A DNA stretch of 64,000 nt from CBDAUN01 sp965214615 (GTDB lineage: Bacteria > Pseudomonadota > Gammaproteobacteria > Arenicellales > JAJDZL01). Positions 55,367-64,000 of this stretch are shown piece by piece. The translations under genes and the position numbers were made by a program. Numbering within the stretch: position 1 is the stretch's first letter; every line of letters starts with the position of its first letter. The stretch spans positions 1,860,001 through 1,924,000 of the forward strand of contig OZ243952.1 in the NCBI GenBank assembly GCA_965214615.1, given 5' to 3'. The notes under the pieces were generated by a model. That model saw only the letters and a program-made list of their open reading frames with translations. It was not told where the DNA came from and ran no database searches.

Positions 55367-55675
55367 ATGGCTATCAAGGCAAAAGTTCGAATGATCGGCG
55401 ATGACGCCGAAGTCAAGGTGCTGATCAAGCATCCTATGGAAACCGGCCAGCGCAAAGACAGGAAGACGGGCGAGCTGATTCCGGCTCACTACGTCGAGGC
55501 CGTCACGTGCAACTGGCAAGGAAACGAAATGATCCGGGCCCACTGGGGACCGGCAATTTCTAAGAATCCTTATTTGTCGTTCAAAATCAATGGACCGAAA
55601 AGCGGTGACACGCTGGTCATGAAATGGAACGACAACATGGGAGAGTCCGGTGAAAAAGAATATACCGTTAAGTAG
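55367..55675 (+). CDS. soxZ: Thiosulfate oxidation carrier complex protein SoxZ
   Basis: 102 residues, no signal peptide, as usual; it is exported with SoxY through the Tat system. Immunoglobulin-like fold with KVLIKHPMETGQRKDRKTG and IPAHYVEAVTC at the N-terminal half and the terminal WNDNMGESGEKEYTV. Confidence 0.95.
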   Translation: MAIKAKVRMIGDDAEVKVLIKHPMETGQRKDRKTGELIPAHYVEAVTCNWQGNEMIRAHWGPAISKNPYLSFKINGPKSGDTLVMKWNDNMGESGEKEYTVK

Positions 55676-55723
55676 GCGGGATTCTTGCTTGGAAGCAATC
55701 AGAATTGAAGAGAGCATGTTCTT

Positions 55724-56560
55724 ATGAAGAAATTTTTATCGTATCTCGTCGGCGGCTGCCTTGCAGTTTCAGCGTCGACAGCGCTACTTGCCGACCCTGA
55801 GGTAGACCGCGAAGCCTTCGTCAATTACTACTTGACGAAATTTTCCGGTACTCCCAAGGAGGATTTTGTCAATGGAATCTATTCCATTGATGCTCAGGCG
55901 CGGGATCAGTGGAACGATCTGGAAGAGTTTCCACCGTACGAAATCGCAATCGATAAAGGTCAATCACTTTTCGAAACGCCGTTCGCAAATGGCAAGTCCT
56001 ATGCAGATTGCTTTGAAAATGGCGGCATAGGCGTTCGTCACAAGTATCCTTATTTCGATACCGAGCAAGGCATGGTCGTCACTGCAGAGCTGGCAATCAA
56101 CCAGTGTCGCGAGGCAAACGGAGAAAAGCCGTTGAAATACAAAAAGGGCGACATTGCCGCGATCTCTGCGTACATGGCCTATACGACCCGCGGCGAGACG
56201 ATCAATGTGGTCATTCCGGACGATCCACGCGCCATGGCTGCCTATGAAATGGGCAAGCAGTTCTACTACACCAAGCGCGGCCAGCTGAACTTCGCATGCG
56301 CCGATTGCCACGTGGGCGGATCGGGCGGAGCCATCCGAACCGAGATGCTCAGTCCGGCGCTCGGACACCCCAGCCATTTTCCGGTCTACCGTCTTAAGTG
56401 GGGCGAAATCGGAACCTTGCATCGTCGGCTGGGCGGCTGCAATTCGCAGGTACGGGCGAAACCTTTTCCTGCACAGAGCGAGGAATACCGCAATCTTGAA
56501 TATTTCCTGACCTACATGAGCAACGGTCTGGAGTTTAACGGTCCTGGCGTACGCCGATAG
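55724..56560 (+). CDS. soxA: Sulfur oxidation c-type cytochrome SoxA (mono-heme)
   Basis: 278 residues with a signal peptide (cleavage near LLADPE). One heme motif, CADCH, near residue 190. The N-terminal position that holds a second heme in some SoxA proteins keeps only structural cysteines (YADCFENGG and NQCREANG), so this is the mono-heme type. The catalytic cysteine is in LGGCNSQVRAKPF (about 243). It forms SoxXA with SoxX. Confidence 0.93.
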   Translation: MKKFLSYLVGGCLAVSASTALLADPEVDREAFVNYYLTKFSGTPKEDFVNGIYSIDAQARDQWNDLEEFPPYEIAIDKGQSLFETPFANGKSYADCFENGGIGVRHKYPYFDTEQGMVVTAELAINQCREANGEKPLKYKKGDIAAISAYMAYTTRGETINVVIPDDPRAMAAYEMGKQFYYTKRGQLNFACADCHVGGSGGAIRTEMLSPALGHPSHFPVYRLKWGEIGTLHRRLGGCNSQVRAKPFPAQSEEYRNLEYFLTYMSNGLEFNGPGVRR

Positions 56561-56572
56561 CGGGAGTAAAAG

Positions 56573-56884
56573 ATGATGATGAAAAAACTTTTTGGCATGG
56601 CTGCTGCAACAGTGCTCATGTGCGCGGGTTCAGCCGCGCTGGCTGATGTTGAAGCTTTTAACGAAGCTTTCTCAAAAGCCAATGACACTCGCAAGCAGGC
56701 AGCGGAAATGAATCATGAATGGCGCGATACGGCCAAGGTGCTCAAAAATGCCCAGAAAGCCGCCGAAGCGGGCGATTTCGACAAGGCAATGGCATTGGTC
56801 GCGCAAGCTCAGCTTCAAAGCGAGCAGGCCATTGTCCAGGCTGATCGCGAAAGCAAGCTATGGCAAAGCCGGATCATTCGGTAG
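56573..56884 (+). CDS. soxK: SoxXA-binding protein SoxK-like
   Basis: 103 residues. A signal peptide (cleavage near ALADVE) and then an almost wholly helical, Ala/Glu/Lys-rich mature protein ending KLWQSRIIR. Size, composition and place between soxA and soxB match SoxK/SAXB, which tightens the SoxXA complex in some gammaproteobacteria. Starts with three ATG codons in a row. Confidence 0.75.
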   Translation: MMMKKLFGMAAATVLMCAGSAALADVEAFNEAFSKANDTRKQAAEMNHEWRDTAKVLKNAQKAAEAGDFDKAMALVAQAQLQSEQAIVQADRESKLWQSRIIR

Positions 56885-56979
56885 ACATCCTTAACTGGTG
56901 CTGCGGCGAATTCCTTGGAGATTTGCCGCGGCGCGGTTAATTTTGATATTTTACCGGCACTCGGCGAGGTGAGATTCGT

Positions 56980-58716
56980 TTGCATATTGACCGTCGAGAA
57001 TTTTTGCAAGTCATGTCAGCGGCTTGCGCTTCAGGAGTTCTGGCTCCGATTGCCGCTTCGAAAGCGGACACTTCGATGTATGATTTCGAAGGATTCGGCA
57101 ATGTGCGGCTTCTTCATATCACCGACACGCATGCCCAGCTGAACCCGGTCTATTACCGGGAACCTCAAATCAACATGGGAATCGGCGATGCCTGGGGTGC
57201 ACCTCCGCATCTGGTCGGCAAGGCGTTCTTCGATTTCTACAGCATCACGCCTTCATCGCCTGCAGCCCACGCTTTCGCGTATTCGGACTTTGTCGAACTG
57301 GCAGAGAAATACGGCAAGATCGGGGGCTACGCCTATCTGAAGACCCTGATAGAGCAGTTGCGCGACAGCTACGGCCGGGAACGCACCTTGCTTCTGGACG
57401 GAGGCGACACGTGGCAAGGCAGCGGCACATCGCTTTGGACCCGCGGAATGGACATGGTCGAAGCAAGCAACCTGCTCGGCGTCGACTTGTTTACCGGACA
57501 TTGGGAGTTCACCTATACGCCCGAAGAGCTTCGCCGCAACATCGAGGCTTCGAACGGGGACTTCATCGCTCAAAACATCTTTCTGACCGAGGACGCGCTG
57601 TTTGACGAAAAGCCGGCCTACGATGAATTTACAGGACACGCTTTCGCGCCTTATGCGATGCGATCCCTGGGCGGGTTCGACGTCGCGATTATCGGTCAGG
57701 CGTTTCCCTACACGCCGATCGCCAACCCACGGCGAAACGTACCAGACTGGTCGTTCGGGATCCGCACAGACGAACTTCAGGAACTGATCAATAGAATCAG
57801 GGATGCCGAGCGTCCCGATGCGATCATTCTGCTGTCGCACAACGGCATGGATGTCGACAGGAAGCTGGCCGGAATGGTTGACGGTCTGGACGCGATTCTC
57901 GGCGGACACACGCATGATGCTGTTCCCGCGCCAGTCAGAGTCGGCAACACTTTGGTAACCAATGCGGGTTCGAATGGAAAGTTTGTCGGCGTGCTGGACC
58001 TGGATATCGGCGAGCAGGGAGTCCGGGATGCCCGATACCGCCTCGTGCCCGTATTCGGCAATCAAATCGATCCTGATCCCGAGATGCAGAAATTCATCGA
58101 CCGCACTCGCGCCCCGTTCCAGGACAGGCTGAGCGAAGAGCTTGCGGTATCCGAATCGCTGCTCTACCGGCGCGGAAACTTCAACGGAGCATTTGACGAA
58201 TTAATTTGTAACGCGCTTACCACGCACGGTGAAGCGCAAATTGCCCTGTCGCCCGGGTTCAGGTGGGGCACATCGGTATTGCCGGGGCATGTGATTACAA
58301 TGGAAGATGTGCTCACTCAGACGGCTATGACCTATCCGGAAACCTATGTGCGGGAGATGACGGGAGAGACCCTGAAACTGATTATGGAGGATGTGGCTGA
58401 CAATGCATTCAATCCGGATCCGTTCTATCAGCAAGGCGGCGACATGGTTCGCGTCACCGGATTCACATACACCATTAATCCGCAAGAGGGATTCGGAAAG
58501 CGAATTTCGGAAATGCGACTCTACGACGGCGAGTTGATCGAAGCAGGCAAAAGCTATTCCGTTAGCGGATGGGCGACCGTGGGCGAAGTGTCGCCTGGTC
58601 CGCCGGTGTGGGATGTTGTAGCGGGCTATTTGAAAACCACCGAAACAGTTCGAATATCGAACACCAATGAGCCCAAGCTGATCTTGAATCGCGCCAACCC
58701 CGGTATCGGCGCCTGA
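56980..58716 (+). CDS. soxB: Thiosulfohydrolase SoxB
   Basis: 578 residues with TTG start (GAGGTGA nearby). Tat-like N-terminus (DRREFLQVMSAACASGVLAP), then a dimanganese metallophosphatase fold: LLHITDTHAQ, LLDGGDTWQGS, GHWEFTY (asparagine site as in SoxB GHWEFT), LLSHNGMDVD, GGHTHD. The C-terminal nucleotidase-like domain follows. It hydrolyses sulfate from SoxY-bound thiosulfonate. Confidence 0.95.
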   Translation: MHIDRREFLQVMSAACASGVLAPIAASKADTSMYDFEGFGNVRLLHITDTHAQLNPVYYREPQINMGIGDAWGAPPHLVGKAFFDFYSITPSSPAAHAFAYSDFVELAEKYGKIGGYAYLKTLIEQLRDSYGRERTLLLDGGDTWQGSGTSLWTRGMDMVEASNLLGVDLFTGHWEFTYTPEELRRNIEASNGDFIAQNIFLTEDALFDEKPAYDEFTGHAFAPYAMRSLGGFDVAIIGQAFPYTPIANPRRNVPDWSFGIRTDELQELINRIRDAERPDAIILLSHNGMDVDRKLAGMVDGLDAILGGHTHDAVPAPVRVGNTLVTNAGSNGKFVGVLDLDIGEQGVRDARYRLVPVFGNQIDPDPEMQKFIDRTRAPFQDRLSEELAVSESLLYRRGNFNGAFDELICNALTTHGEAQIALSPGFRWGTSVLPGHVITMEDVLTQTAMTYPETYVREMTGETLKLIMEDVADNAFNPDPFYQQGGDMVRVTGFTYTINPQEGFGKRISEMRLYDGELIEAGKSYSVSGWATVGEVSPGPPVWDVVAGYLKTTETVRISNTNEPKLILNRANPGIGA

Positions 58717-58741
58717 TGAGACATTGTTTAGGGGAACAGAC

Positions 58742-59284
58742 ATGAGTGTCGACAAAACAGCATCCGCAGTCAAAGTGTCAGTGGGAGTCGTTCTGCTGCT
58801 GTGTGCTCAGTGGCTGTTTGCGGACACGCGAGACCCCGAGGAGTATTTCTTTCATCAAACATTCGGAGACCTGCAAGAGGAAGTAGAGATCGCGGTTGAA
58901 GAAGGCAAGAACACGATTTTGATCATGTTCGAGCTAAACGATTGTCCGTGGTGCGACAGGATGAAGCAGATGGTGCTGAACCAGGCTGATGTGCAGGACT
59001 ACTACCGCAAGAATTTTAGGATTCTTATGATGAATGTCGAAAACGACAATCTCATTGTGGATTTCGATGGATCCGATATTCCTGAAAAAGACTTCGCATT
59101 GAAGCACAACCGGATCCGTGCGACTCCGGTATTCCTATTCCTTAATTTGCAGGGCGAGCGCGTGATGCGCTACACGGGAGCGACAAAGGATGCCGACGAA
59201 TTCATGCTTCTCGGTCGCTTTGTTGCCGAGCAGCATTACGAAAATACCAATTTTGTAAAGTTCAAGCGAAACAATCGCCAATAG
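58742..59284 (+). CDS. Periplasmic thioredoxin-fold protein (SoxW/SoxS-like)
   Basis: 180 residues from ATG 58742 (GGGGA upstream; the frame also contains ATG 58724). After a hydrophobic signal segment, CPWC at 68-71 in LIMFELNDCPWC, and the cis-proline stretch RATPVFLFLN. It shares the DxxxxxxDGSDIPEKDFALKHNR insertion seen as VTEKQF in the two-domain protein at 45.4 kb. It probably reduces SoxY or other Sox components. It closes the sox operon 26 bases after soxB. Confidence 0.85.
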   Translation: MSVDKTASAVKVSVGVVLLLCAQWLFADTRDPEEYFFHQTFGDLQEEVEIAVEEGKNTILIMFELNDCPWCDRMKQMVLNQADVQDYYRKNFRILMMNVENDNLIVDFDGSDIPEKDFALKHNRIRATPVFLFLNLQGERVMRYTGATKDADEFMLLGRFVAEQHYENTNFVKFKRNNRQ

Positions 59285-59324
59285 CTTTTTCATCAAGTCG
59301 TATGCAGCAGCCGAATCAGTAGCC

Positions 59325-60632
59325 ATGATGTCCCTTCGAATACGAATTGGCAGGGCAGTGCTACTTTGGCTCGTTGTCATTGCACCACCGACATTCTCCT
59401 ACGCTGCTGAACCTCCGCAAGAACCGCTTACGCTTTCGGCCGCGCTGCGCTTTGCTGCGACGACACATCCCGTTTTAAAGTCGGCCGAACTGGACCTTGA
59501 AAGCGCTAGAATCGAATATGACGCGGCATCGATGCCGTTCAATCCGACCATTGATCTGACAATACTAGGCCAGCGAGCGGACAGGGCGGCGCCGGACGCT
59601 CCCGGCTCGGTCGATGACAGCAGATCGAGCCTTCGAATCACTCAGAGACTGTTTGATTCCGGAGGCAGGGAAAGCCTGAAAACAGCCGGAGAACTCAGCA
59701 TTCACCAAGCGCAGCGTCAGTTGCAGAACGATATCCAGCAGCACCGAATCTTGATCATGCGGCGCTATCTGGATGTCCTGCTCGCAGATCTGGACTATGC
59801 GGTTAAAAACGAGTTGATGACGATCACTTTTTTGAAATACAACCGACTGCAGGAGCAATTTGACATGTTCGAATCTCCTGCCGAAGTGGACGTGCTCGCC
59901 GCGCAATCCAGATATATGGATGCATTCGTGGTGCGTCAGCAAGCCGGCATGCAGCCGCAGAATGCAAGACGAAAGCTGGGCATTGCGATGGGGCTGGAAG
60001 GCTACGTTCCGCGGGATCTGACAGCTCCGAATGTCGACGCGCTCGTCGACCGCGAACTGCCTGATTTCGATGTATTGCTTGAGCAGGTTCTTGAATCCAA
60101 CGCCGATTTGGCCGTTGCCAAACTGAGAATCAGCGAAGCTGAGAATCGTTCTGCGAGCGATGACGCCCGGTTTAAGCCCAGCGTTGACGGCATCGTCGAA
60201 GGAACGAGCTGGACACAGCGTACAGGCAGTCGAAACGAGGCGTCGGTATCGCTGCGAATCAATATCCCGCTCCATTCAGGGACGCAGCGCGACAGAACCA
60301 GGCGTCTTAATCGAATCGCGGTTGATAAAGCCCGTGCCCATGCGCAATCGATAGAATTGACTCTGCGCGAGCGAACATTCGATTTGTGGCACAAATTGCG
60401 AACATTGCTTGTCGAAGTGAATGCGGCCGAAGTGAATTCCGCCTATCGCGACCAGTACATGGATCGGAGCAGGATGCTGTATGAGCTTGAAGTGCGATCC
60501 GACCTTGGAGACGCGCAAGCTCAGTTGCTGGGGGCGTCGCGCAGAATGACGCAAGCCAGGTACGAAGTCGCTCTTGCGTGGGCGCAGCTCGATGTAATGA
60601 TGGGAAAGAAGGTGTTTCCGGATGAGAATTAA
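59325..60632 (+). CDS. TolC-family outer-membrane efflux protein
   Basis: 435 residues with a signal peptide (cleavage near SYAAEP). Long amphipathic helices with the duplicated outer-membrane efflux pattern (ALRFAATTHPVLKSAELDLESARIEY; LRISEAENRSASDDARFKPSVDG). It forms the outer tube of tripartite pumps or type I secretion. The stop overlaps the adaptor gene by 11 bases. Placement after the sox genes suggests co-expression. Confidence 0.85.
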   Translation: MMSLRIRIGRAVLLWLVVIAPPTFSYAAEPPQEPLTLSAALRFAATTHPVLKSAELDLESARIEYDAASMPFNPTIDLTILGQRADRAAPDAPGSVDDSRSSLRITQRLFDSGGRESLKTAGELSIHQAQRQLQNDIQQHRILIMRRYLDVLLADLDYAVKNELMTITFLKYNRLQEQFDMFESPAEVDVLAAQSRYMDAFVVRQQAGMQPQNARRKLGIAMGLEGYVPRDLTAPNVDALVDRELPDFDVLLEQVLESNADLAVAKLRISEAENRSASDDARFKPSVDGIVEGTSWTQRTGSRNEASVSLRINIPLHSGTQRDRTRRLNRIAVDKARAHAQSIELTLRERTFDLWHKLRTLLVEVNAAEVNSAYRDQYMDRSRMLYELEVRSDLGDAQAQLLGASRRMTQARYEVALAWAQLDVMMGKKVFPDEN

Positions 60633-61404
60633 TATGCATGCGGTTCGAATCGCTGCGGCCCTGGCAGTTTGCATTGCCGCTAGTAGCCTTGCCGGTGGAG
60701 TTCTTCACGCGGCAGAATTTCAAGGGACAGTTGATTTCAAGATGCGGGTCGATATCATCGCCTTGACCGAGGGTCGCGTCGAATCCGTCCACGCGAATGC
60801 CGGTGATACGGTGGCGGCTGGCAGTGTTCTAGTCGAGTTCAATTCAGCGGTGCAAGAGGCGAACGAAAGAATCAGCCTTAGCGCTGTCGAGCGTGCCGCC
60901 ATCGCCGTTGAAGAGTTAAAACAGGAATTCGAGCGCCAGGAGATTATGTATGACCAAGGTTCTTTGGCGCTGACCGACTACGATCTGATTCAGAATAATT
61001 TGAACCGGGCACGCGCTGAACTCGGGCGGGCGAAAGGCGAATTGGCGATCGCCCGGCACGAGCTTGGTCTAACTTCGGTTGTTGCCCCGATGGACGCGAT
61101 CGTTGTAAGTCGATTGGTTGAAGCAGGGACTGATGTCAGGTTGCTCGATAGCGCGAGTCACTTGATGACTCTGGCGTCGCCGCACGACTATGTGGTGCGT
61201 CTTGAAGTTCCTTTCGATGCGCGCGCATCCATGACCGCTGGCGAAATCGCGAAAGTAGCGGTACAGAGCCAAGAGTATTCGGGACAAATCACATTCCGCA
61301 CGCTCGCTCCGACGGGCTTTGATTCCTACGAGGTCTTAGTGGAGTTCAAAGAACCCGGTCGGCTGGTGCTGCCGGGAACTCCGGCAATTGTGACATTGCC
61401 GTAG
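60622..61404 (+). CDS. Membrane-fusion (HlyD-like) periplasmic adaptor, short
   Basis: 260 residues from ATG 60622 (ATG 60634 possible). A signal peptide is followed by a lipoyl half-motif (IIALTEGRVESVHANAGDTVAAGSVLVEF), a coiled-coil hairpin (about 78-140), the returning lipoyl half, and a short beta-barrel. It lacks a clear membrane-proximal domain, so it is smaller than typical RND adaptors. It should bridge the TolC-type protein to an inner-membrane pump that is not encoded next to it. Confidence 0.82.
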   Translation: MRINMHAVRIAAALAVCIAASSLAGGVLHAAEFQGTVDFKMRVDIIALTEGRVESVHANAGDTVAAGSVLVEFNSAVQEANERISLSAVERAAIAVEELKQEFERQEIMYDQGSLALTDYDLIQNNLNRARAELGRAKGELAIARHELGLTSVVAPMDAIVVSRLVEAGTDVRLLDSASHLMTLASPHDYVVRLEVPFDARASMTAGEIAKVAVQSQEYSGQITFRTLAPTGFDSYEVLVEFKEPGRLVLPGTPAIVTLP

Positions 61405-61476
61405 TTGCCGGTTTCTGTCTGCCGGCCCGCACACTGCCACCAGGCAGTCAGTCAGTTTGCCGATTGAGGCCTGAGC

Positions 61477-62328
61477 TTGCCGAAAACCGGAATTGTCTGG
61501 ATGCTGGGGACCGTTGCGTGCTATACCGCGGCAGCGATAGCTACGCGCGAAGTATCCTTTCAGATTGATACGCCTTCAATTCTGTTTATTCGCTCGCTGA
61601 TTGCGATTGCCCTGATGCTCGGCGTCGTTGCACTCTCGCGACAGGGATTCGGCCAACTGAGAACTCAAGTGATTCACACGCATATGCTGCGCAATGCAGT
61701 GCATTTCGTCGGACAGTTCGGCTGGTTTTATGCAATCGCATTCATCCCGCTCGCCCACGTTTTCGCAATTGAATTTACGGTTCCGCTTTGGATCGCGATT
61801 CTGGCGCCGATATTCTTCAAGGAGCGTATTTCTCTTAGACGCATAGCCATCGTCGTCACCGGCTTCGTTGGAATATTGATCATTGTCCAGCCGTTTGGAA
61901 TTGAGTTTAACCCGGCATCGCTGGTGATGCTCATTGGCGCATTGGGCTTTGCCTCGTCAATGCTGATTACGCGGCGTCTTACACGCACTGAAAGTCCGCT
62001 TTGCATCTTGTTCTACATGGCTGTATTGCAATTGCCGCTGTCAGCGGCGCTTGTGTTCGCTACTGACCGAGTACAGATTCCGGATGTCTATGGATTTGGA
62101 CTTGTCACGATCATCACGATAGCGGTTATGCTGGCGCACTATTGCATGGCGCGGGCGTTCAAGCTCGCCGAAGTGATTGCCCTGGTACCCGTGGAATATA
62201 TGCGGCTGCCGCTGATCGCAATCGCCGGCTCACTGCTTTACAGCGAACCGATCACAGCGACTTTGGTTATCGGAGGTTTGCTCATTGTGTCGGCAAACTA
62301 CTTGAACATTCGATCAGCGCCGCAGTAA
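61477..62328 (+). CDS. EamA/DMT-family transporter
   Basis: 283 residues with a TTG start (GAGG nine bases upstream). Ten predicted transmembrane helices in two EamA repeats (IVWMLGTVACYTAAAIATREV; LVMLIGALGFASSMLITRRL). Substrate unknown; family members export amino acids, nucleotides or metabolites. It ends 22 bases before the 3' end of convergent tRNA-Val. Confidence 0.88.
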   Translation: MPKTGIVWMLGTVACYTAAAIATREVSFQIDTPSILFIRSLIAIALMLGVVALSRQGFGQLRTQVIHTHMLRNAVHFVGQFGWFYAIAFIPLAHVFAIEFTVPLWIAILAPIFFKERISLRRIAIVVTGFVGILIIVQPFGIEFNPASLVMLIGALGFASSMLITRRLTRTESPLCILFYMAVLQLPLSAALVFATDRVQIPDVYGFGLVTIITIAVMLAHYCMARAFKLAEVIALVPVEYMRLPLIAIAGSLLYSEPITATLVIGGLLIVSANYLNIRSAPQ

Positions 62329-62350
62329 TTTGCTGCGCGAGGAAGGATGA

Positions 62351-62425
62351 TGGTGGGCGATACTGGGATTGAACCAGTGACTTCTGCCGTGTGAGGACAG
62401 CGCTCTCCCGCTGAGCTAATCGCCC
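62351..62425 (-). tRNA. tRNA-Val (anticodon CAC)
   Basis: On the minus strand the acceptor gggcgat pairs with atcgccc, followed by A and encoded CCA. The D arm contains tagctcagcgggagagc, anticodon stem ctgtc/ggcag has loop ctcacac (CAC, T33), and the T arm is actgg/ccagt with ttcaatc. It reads GUG valine codons. Confidence 0.95.
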
Positions 62426-62430
62426 GTAAT

Positions 62431-62456
62431 GGTGATCCAATTATACAAGGATCACC
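62431..62456 (-). promoter_or_regulatory. tRNA-Val promoter inside a palindrome
   Basis: A perfect TATAAT lies at 62445-62440 (minus), placing the start of transcription near 62433, a few bases before the tRNA. It is flanked by GGTGATCC/GGATCACC arms (62431-62438 and 62449-62456). No good -35 was found at the expected distance. Confidence 0.45.
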
Positions 62457-62830
62457 GGACAGGGTATAGATTGGCGATAGAACAGATTTTTCTACAGATG
62501 TGAGTCGTGAACTCAAAAATAGTGTTTTGTCAGCCGGTGTCGGCGGTAGCGAAACTAAGCCGATTCGACCCGGATTGGGACGATTTGCTGAACAATTCGT
62601 TGACGGCGAGTGCGAATTTCGGGTGAAATCGCATCGATTGCGAATTTCAGGCAAGCCGACTCTGCTGTCAGCGCAAGCTACTCGCTACCCGACCCCGGTT
62701 CCGAGGTTCTGAACAGTACACCCGTAGATGTTAACGGACCGAGACTCCACGCCATGCGCAACCATTGATTCGAATGGGACTTCACGGTGCCGCATCCACA
62801 GAGAATCCTGGTGCCCCTGCGGCGCCTCGC
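62457..62830. other. No gene seen between tRNA-Val and the ankyrin gene
   Basis: About 370 bases. A 70-residue frame on the plus strand (62500-62712) has no recognisable family and no ribosome site; I treat it as non-coding. Confidence 0.45.
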
Positions 62831-63504
62831 TCACAAGCCCGCCGCTGCCCGAATTGCTTCCACGAATTCCGGGTTGCTGTTTTCGGTTATCGCCACATCC
62901 AGTGGTGTCCGTCCGTCATAGGTCGTCGCGTTTGCATCCGCGCCCGCGTCCAGCAGGGCTCTTGTCACTTCGACGTTCTCATTGTGCATGACCGCCAGAT
63001 GCAACGGCGTCATGCCGTTAGAAACCACTTCGTCAGTGTTCGCGCCTGCGTCTAGCAGAGCCCTTGAGACTTCGACGTTCTCGTTGTGCATGGCCGCCAG
63101 ATGCAGCGCTGTCACGCCTTCAGCCATAGCCGTGTTGGCATCCGCGTCAGCTTCCAACAGGATTCTTGTCACTTCGGGGTTCTCATGGTTCATGACCGCA
63201 TAGGACAGCGGTGTCCAGCCGTTCTTGTCCGCCTTATTGGCGTTCGCGCCCGCATCCAACAGGGCCTTCGCAACTTCGCGTTTGCGTTCACCCCGGCCGC
63301 CCAGTGCAGCGGCATCACGCCGCTATCGTCTGCGGCGTTGGCGTCCGCGCCCGCGTCCAAGCAGTCTCTCACCTCCTGGAAGGTGGCATCCGCAAAGAAC
63401 TCGTGCGTGTTCCAATCCTGGCAATCCCCTTGGCTTTGCACCGCAGTAGGCATAGCGACCGCGACCGCGCACAGGGCAACTGCAAACCGGCCAACGGCAG
63501 CCAC
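62831..63504 (-). pseudogene. Secreted ankyrin-repeat protein with one frameshift
   Basis: Reading from ATG 63504: a signal peptide (MAAVGRFAVALCAVAVAMP region, cleavage near VQSQGD), then DWNTHEFFADATFQEVRDCLDAGADANAADDSGVMPLHWAAG, the first ankyrin repeat. The frame is lost near 63280. A second frame continues with NANKADKNGWTPLSYAVMNHENPEVTRILLEADAD and three more repeats to 62831. Adding one C at about 63280 would restore AN-REVAKALLDAGAN and a continuous protein of about 225 residues. It is either a recent single-base deletion or a sequencing error. Four to five repeats; partner unknown. Confidence 0.8.
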
Positions 63505-64000
63505 ACGCTTGCGGCTTTAGCAGACAACGCTTCGGTGGCTGATCCCGAACCCGTCCGTAACCGTTTTTTCAACAGTGTTCTGCCCGGGTACGAAATCTTC
63601 GCTGCGCCACAAGCCCCAAGGCCACAACGTCATAAACCGCTTTCGCAACAGGTAAAGTTTCCTAATCATATTTGACACCATCCCAGTCATCGCCCATTAT
63701 CGACACATTATATATAGAAGCGATTCGAAAAATTCTGGCCGGATTGGGACAGATTTCTTTTATAGATATTAGCTGAAAAAACCAGCAAACATTTGCCTCG
63801 CCAGTGCCGGCGGCAACGAAAAAGATAGCGGTTCACCTAACTCTGTCATCGGCCGCTCAGCAACCACATAAAATGTAACAGAAAAATCCCAAACGGCAAA
63901 CGCCACTGGGCGGTTGGTACAAAAAATGTAGCGTTGCAACCGGCGGCTATAATGACTAATGCGTTGTGAATTCCGACGTGTTCTAAACACGCTGATCGTC
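63505..64000. other. No recognisable gene at the right edge
   Basis: About 500 bases. The upstream region of the ankyrin gene should be here. A 73-residue frame on the minus strand (63769-63990) does not resemble a known protein. AT-rich stretch around 63690-63770. Confidence 0.4.

Noticed and set aside
54641..55717. Minus-strand frame of 358 codons across soxX-soxZ
   Set aside because: It crosses three certain sox genes and shows no family resemblance; a shadow of their codon bias.
57253..58065. Minus-strand frame of 270 codons opposite soxB
   Set aside because: Antisense of a fully recognised SoxB; no motifs.

Overview
This window looks like the chromosome of a sulfur-oxidising gammaproteobacterium. 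The backbone neighbourhoods are gammaproteobacterial: a MerR-family gene end next to tRNA-Pro, yqaA-nlpD, a divergent rne/rluC pair, and a maf/rpmF/plsX/fabH/fabG/acpP/fabF/mltG run. Sulfur oxidation is shown by a complete periplasmic soxXYZAKB operon with an SqrR-type persulfide sensor. Many genes begin with TTG or GTG. No species can be named from the sequence alone.

Layout. 0-6.4 kb holds housekeeping genes (MerR end, tRNA-Pro, yqaA-like, nlpD, an Mth938-like gene, hom, recJ, a PolB-type exonuclease). At 6.4-13.4 kb are rne and rluC, separated by a decayed sugar locus: a periplasmic sugar-binding protein, a chimeric remnant of permease plus ATPase, and a PfkB sugar kinase. 13.4-20.8 kb carries a Rieske protein, maf and the fatty-acid cluster, which lacks fabD and yceD. 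At 20.9-24.5 kb are a WYL regulator, an ARPP-1-type protein and an orphan AAA+ ATPase. 24.6-29.3 kb encodes a glycine-betaine/proline-type ABC transporter whose permease is a tandem-duplicated single chain.

29.8-43.9 kb is the most unusual part: an accessory region that appears devoted to polycyclic triterpenoids or sterols. It contains an RND/MMPL transporter, a GPP34(GOLPH3)-cytochrome P450 fusion, an IS110-family element, an outer-membrane barrel, a LolA-like periplasmic protein, a TPR protein, and a single gene that fuses a squalene-epoxidase-like flavoprotein to an oxidosqualene cyclase with an intact DCTAE motif. A textbook sigma-70 promoter sits in front of the fusion gene. My inference is that one polypeptide epoxidises and cyclises squalene, the P450 may tailor the product, and the RND, TPR, LolA-like and barrel proteins may move it to the outer membrane.

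44.0-61.4 kb is a sulfur region: a protease-dead HtrA-like protein, a double-thioredoxin protein, a 2476-residue reducing polyketide synthase (KS-AT-DH-MT-ER-KR-ACP), sqrR, soxXYZAKB, another thioredoxin, and a TolC/adaptor pair. SoxCD is not present here. 61.5-64.0 kb has an EamA transporter, tRNA-Val, a frameshifted ankyrin-repeat gene, and a stretch with no gene I can recognise.
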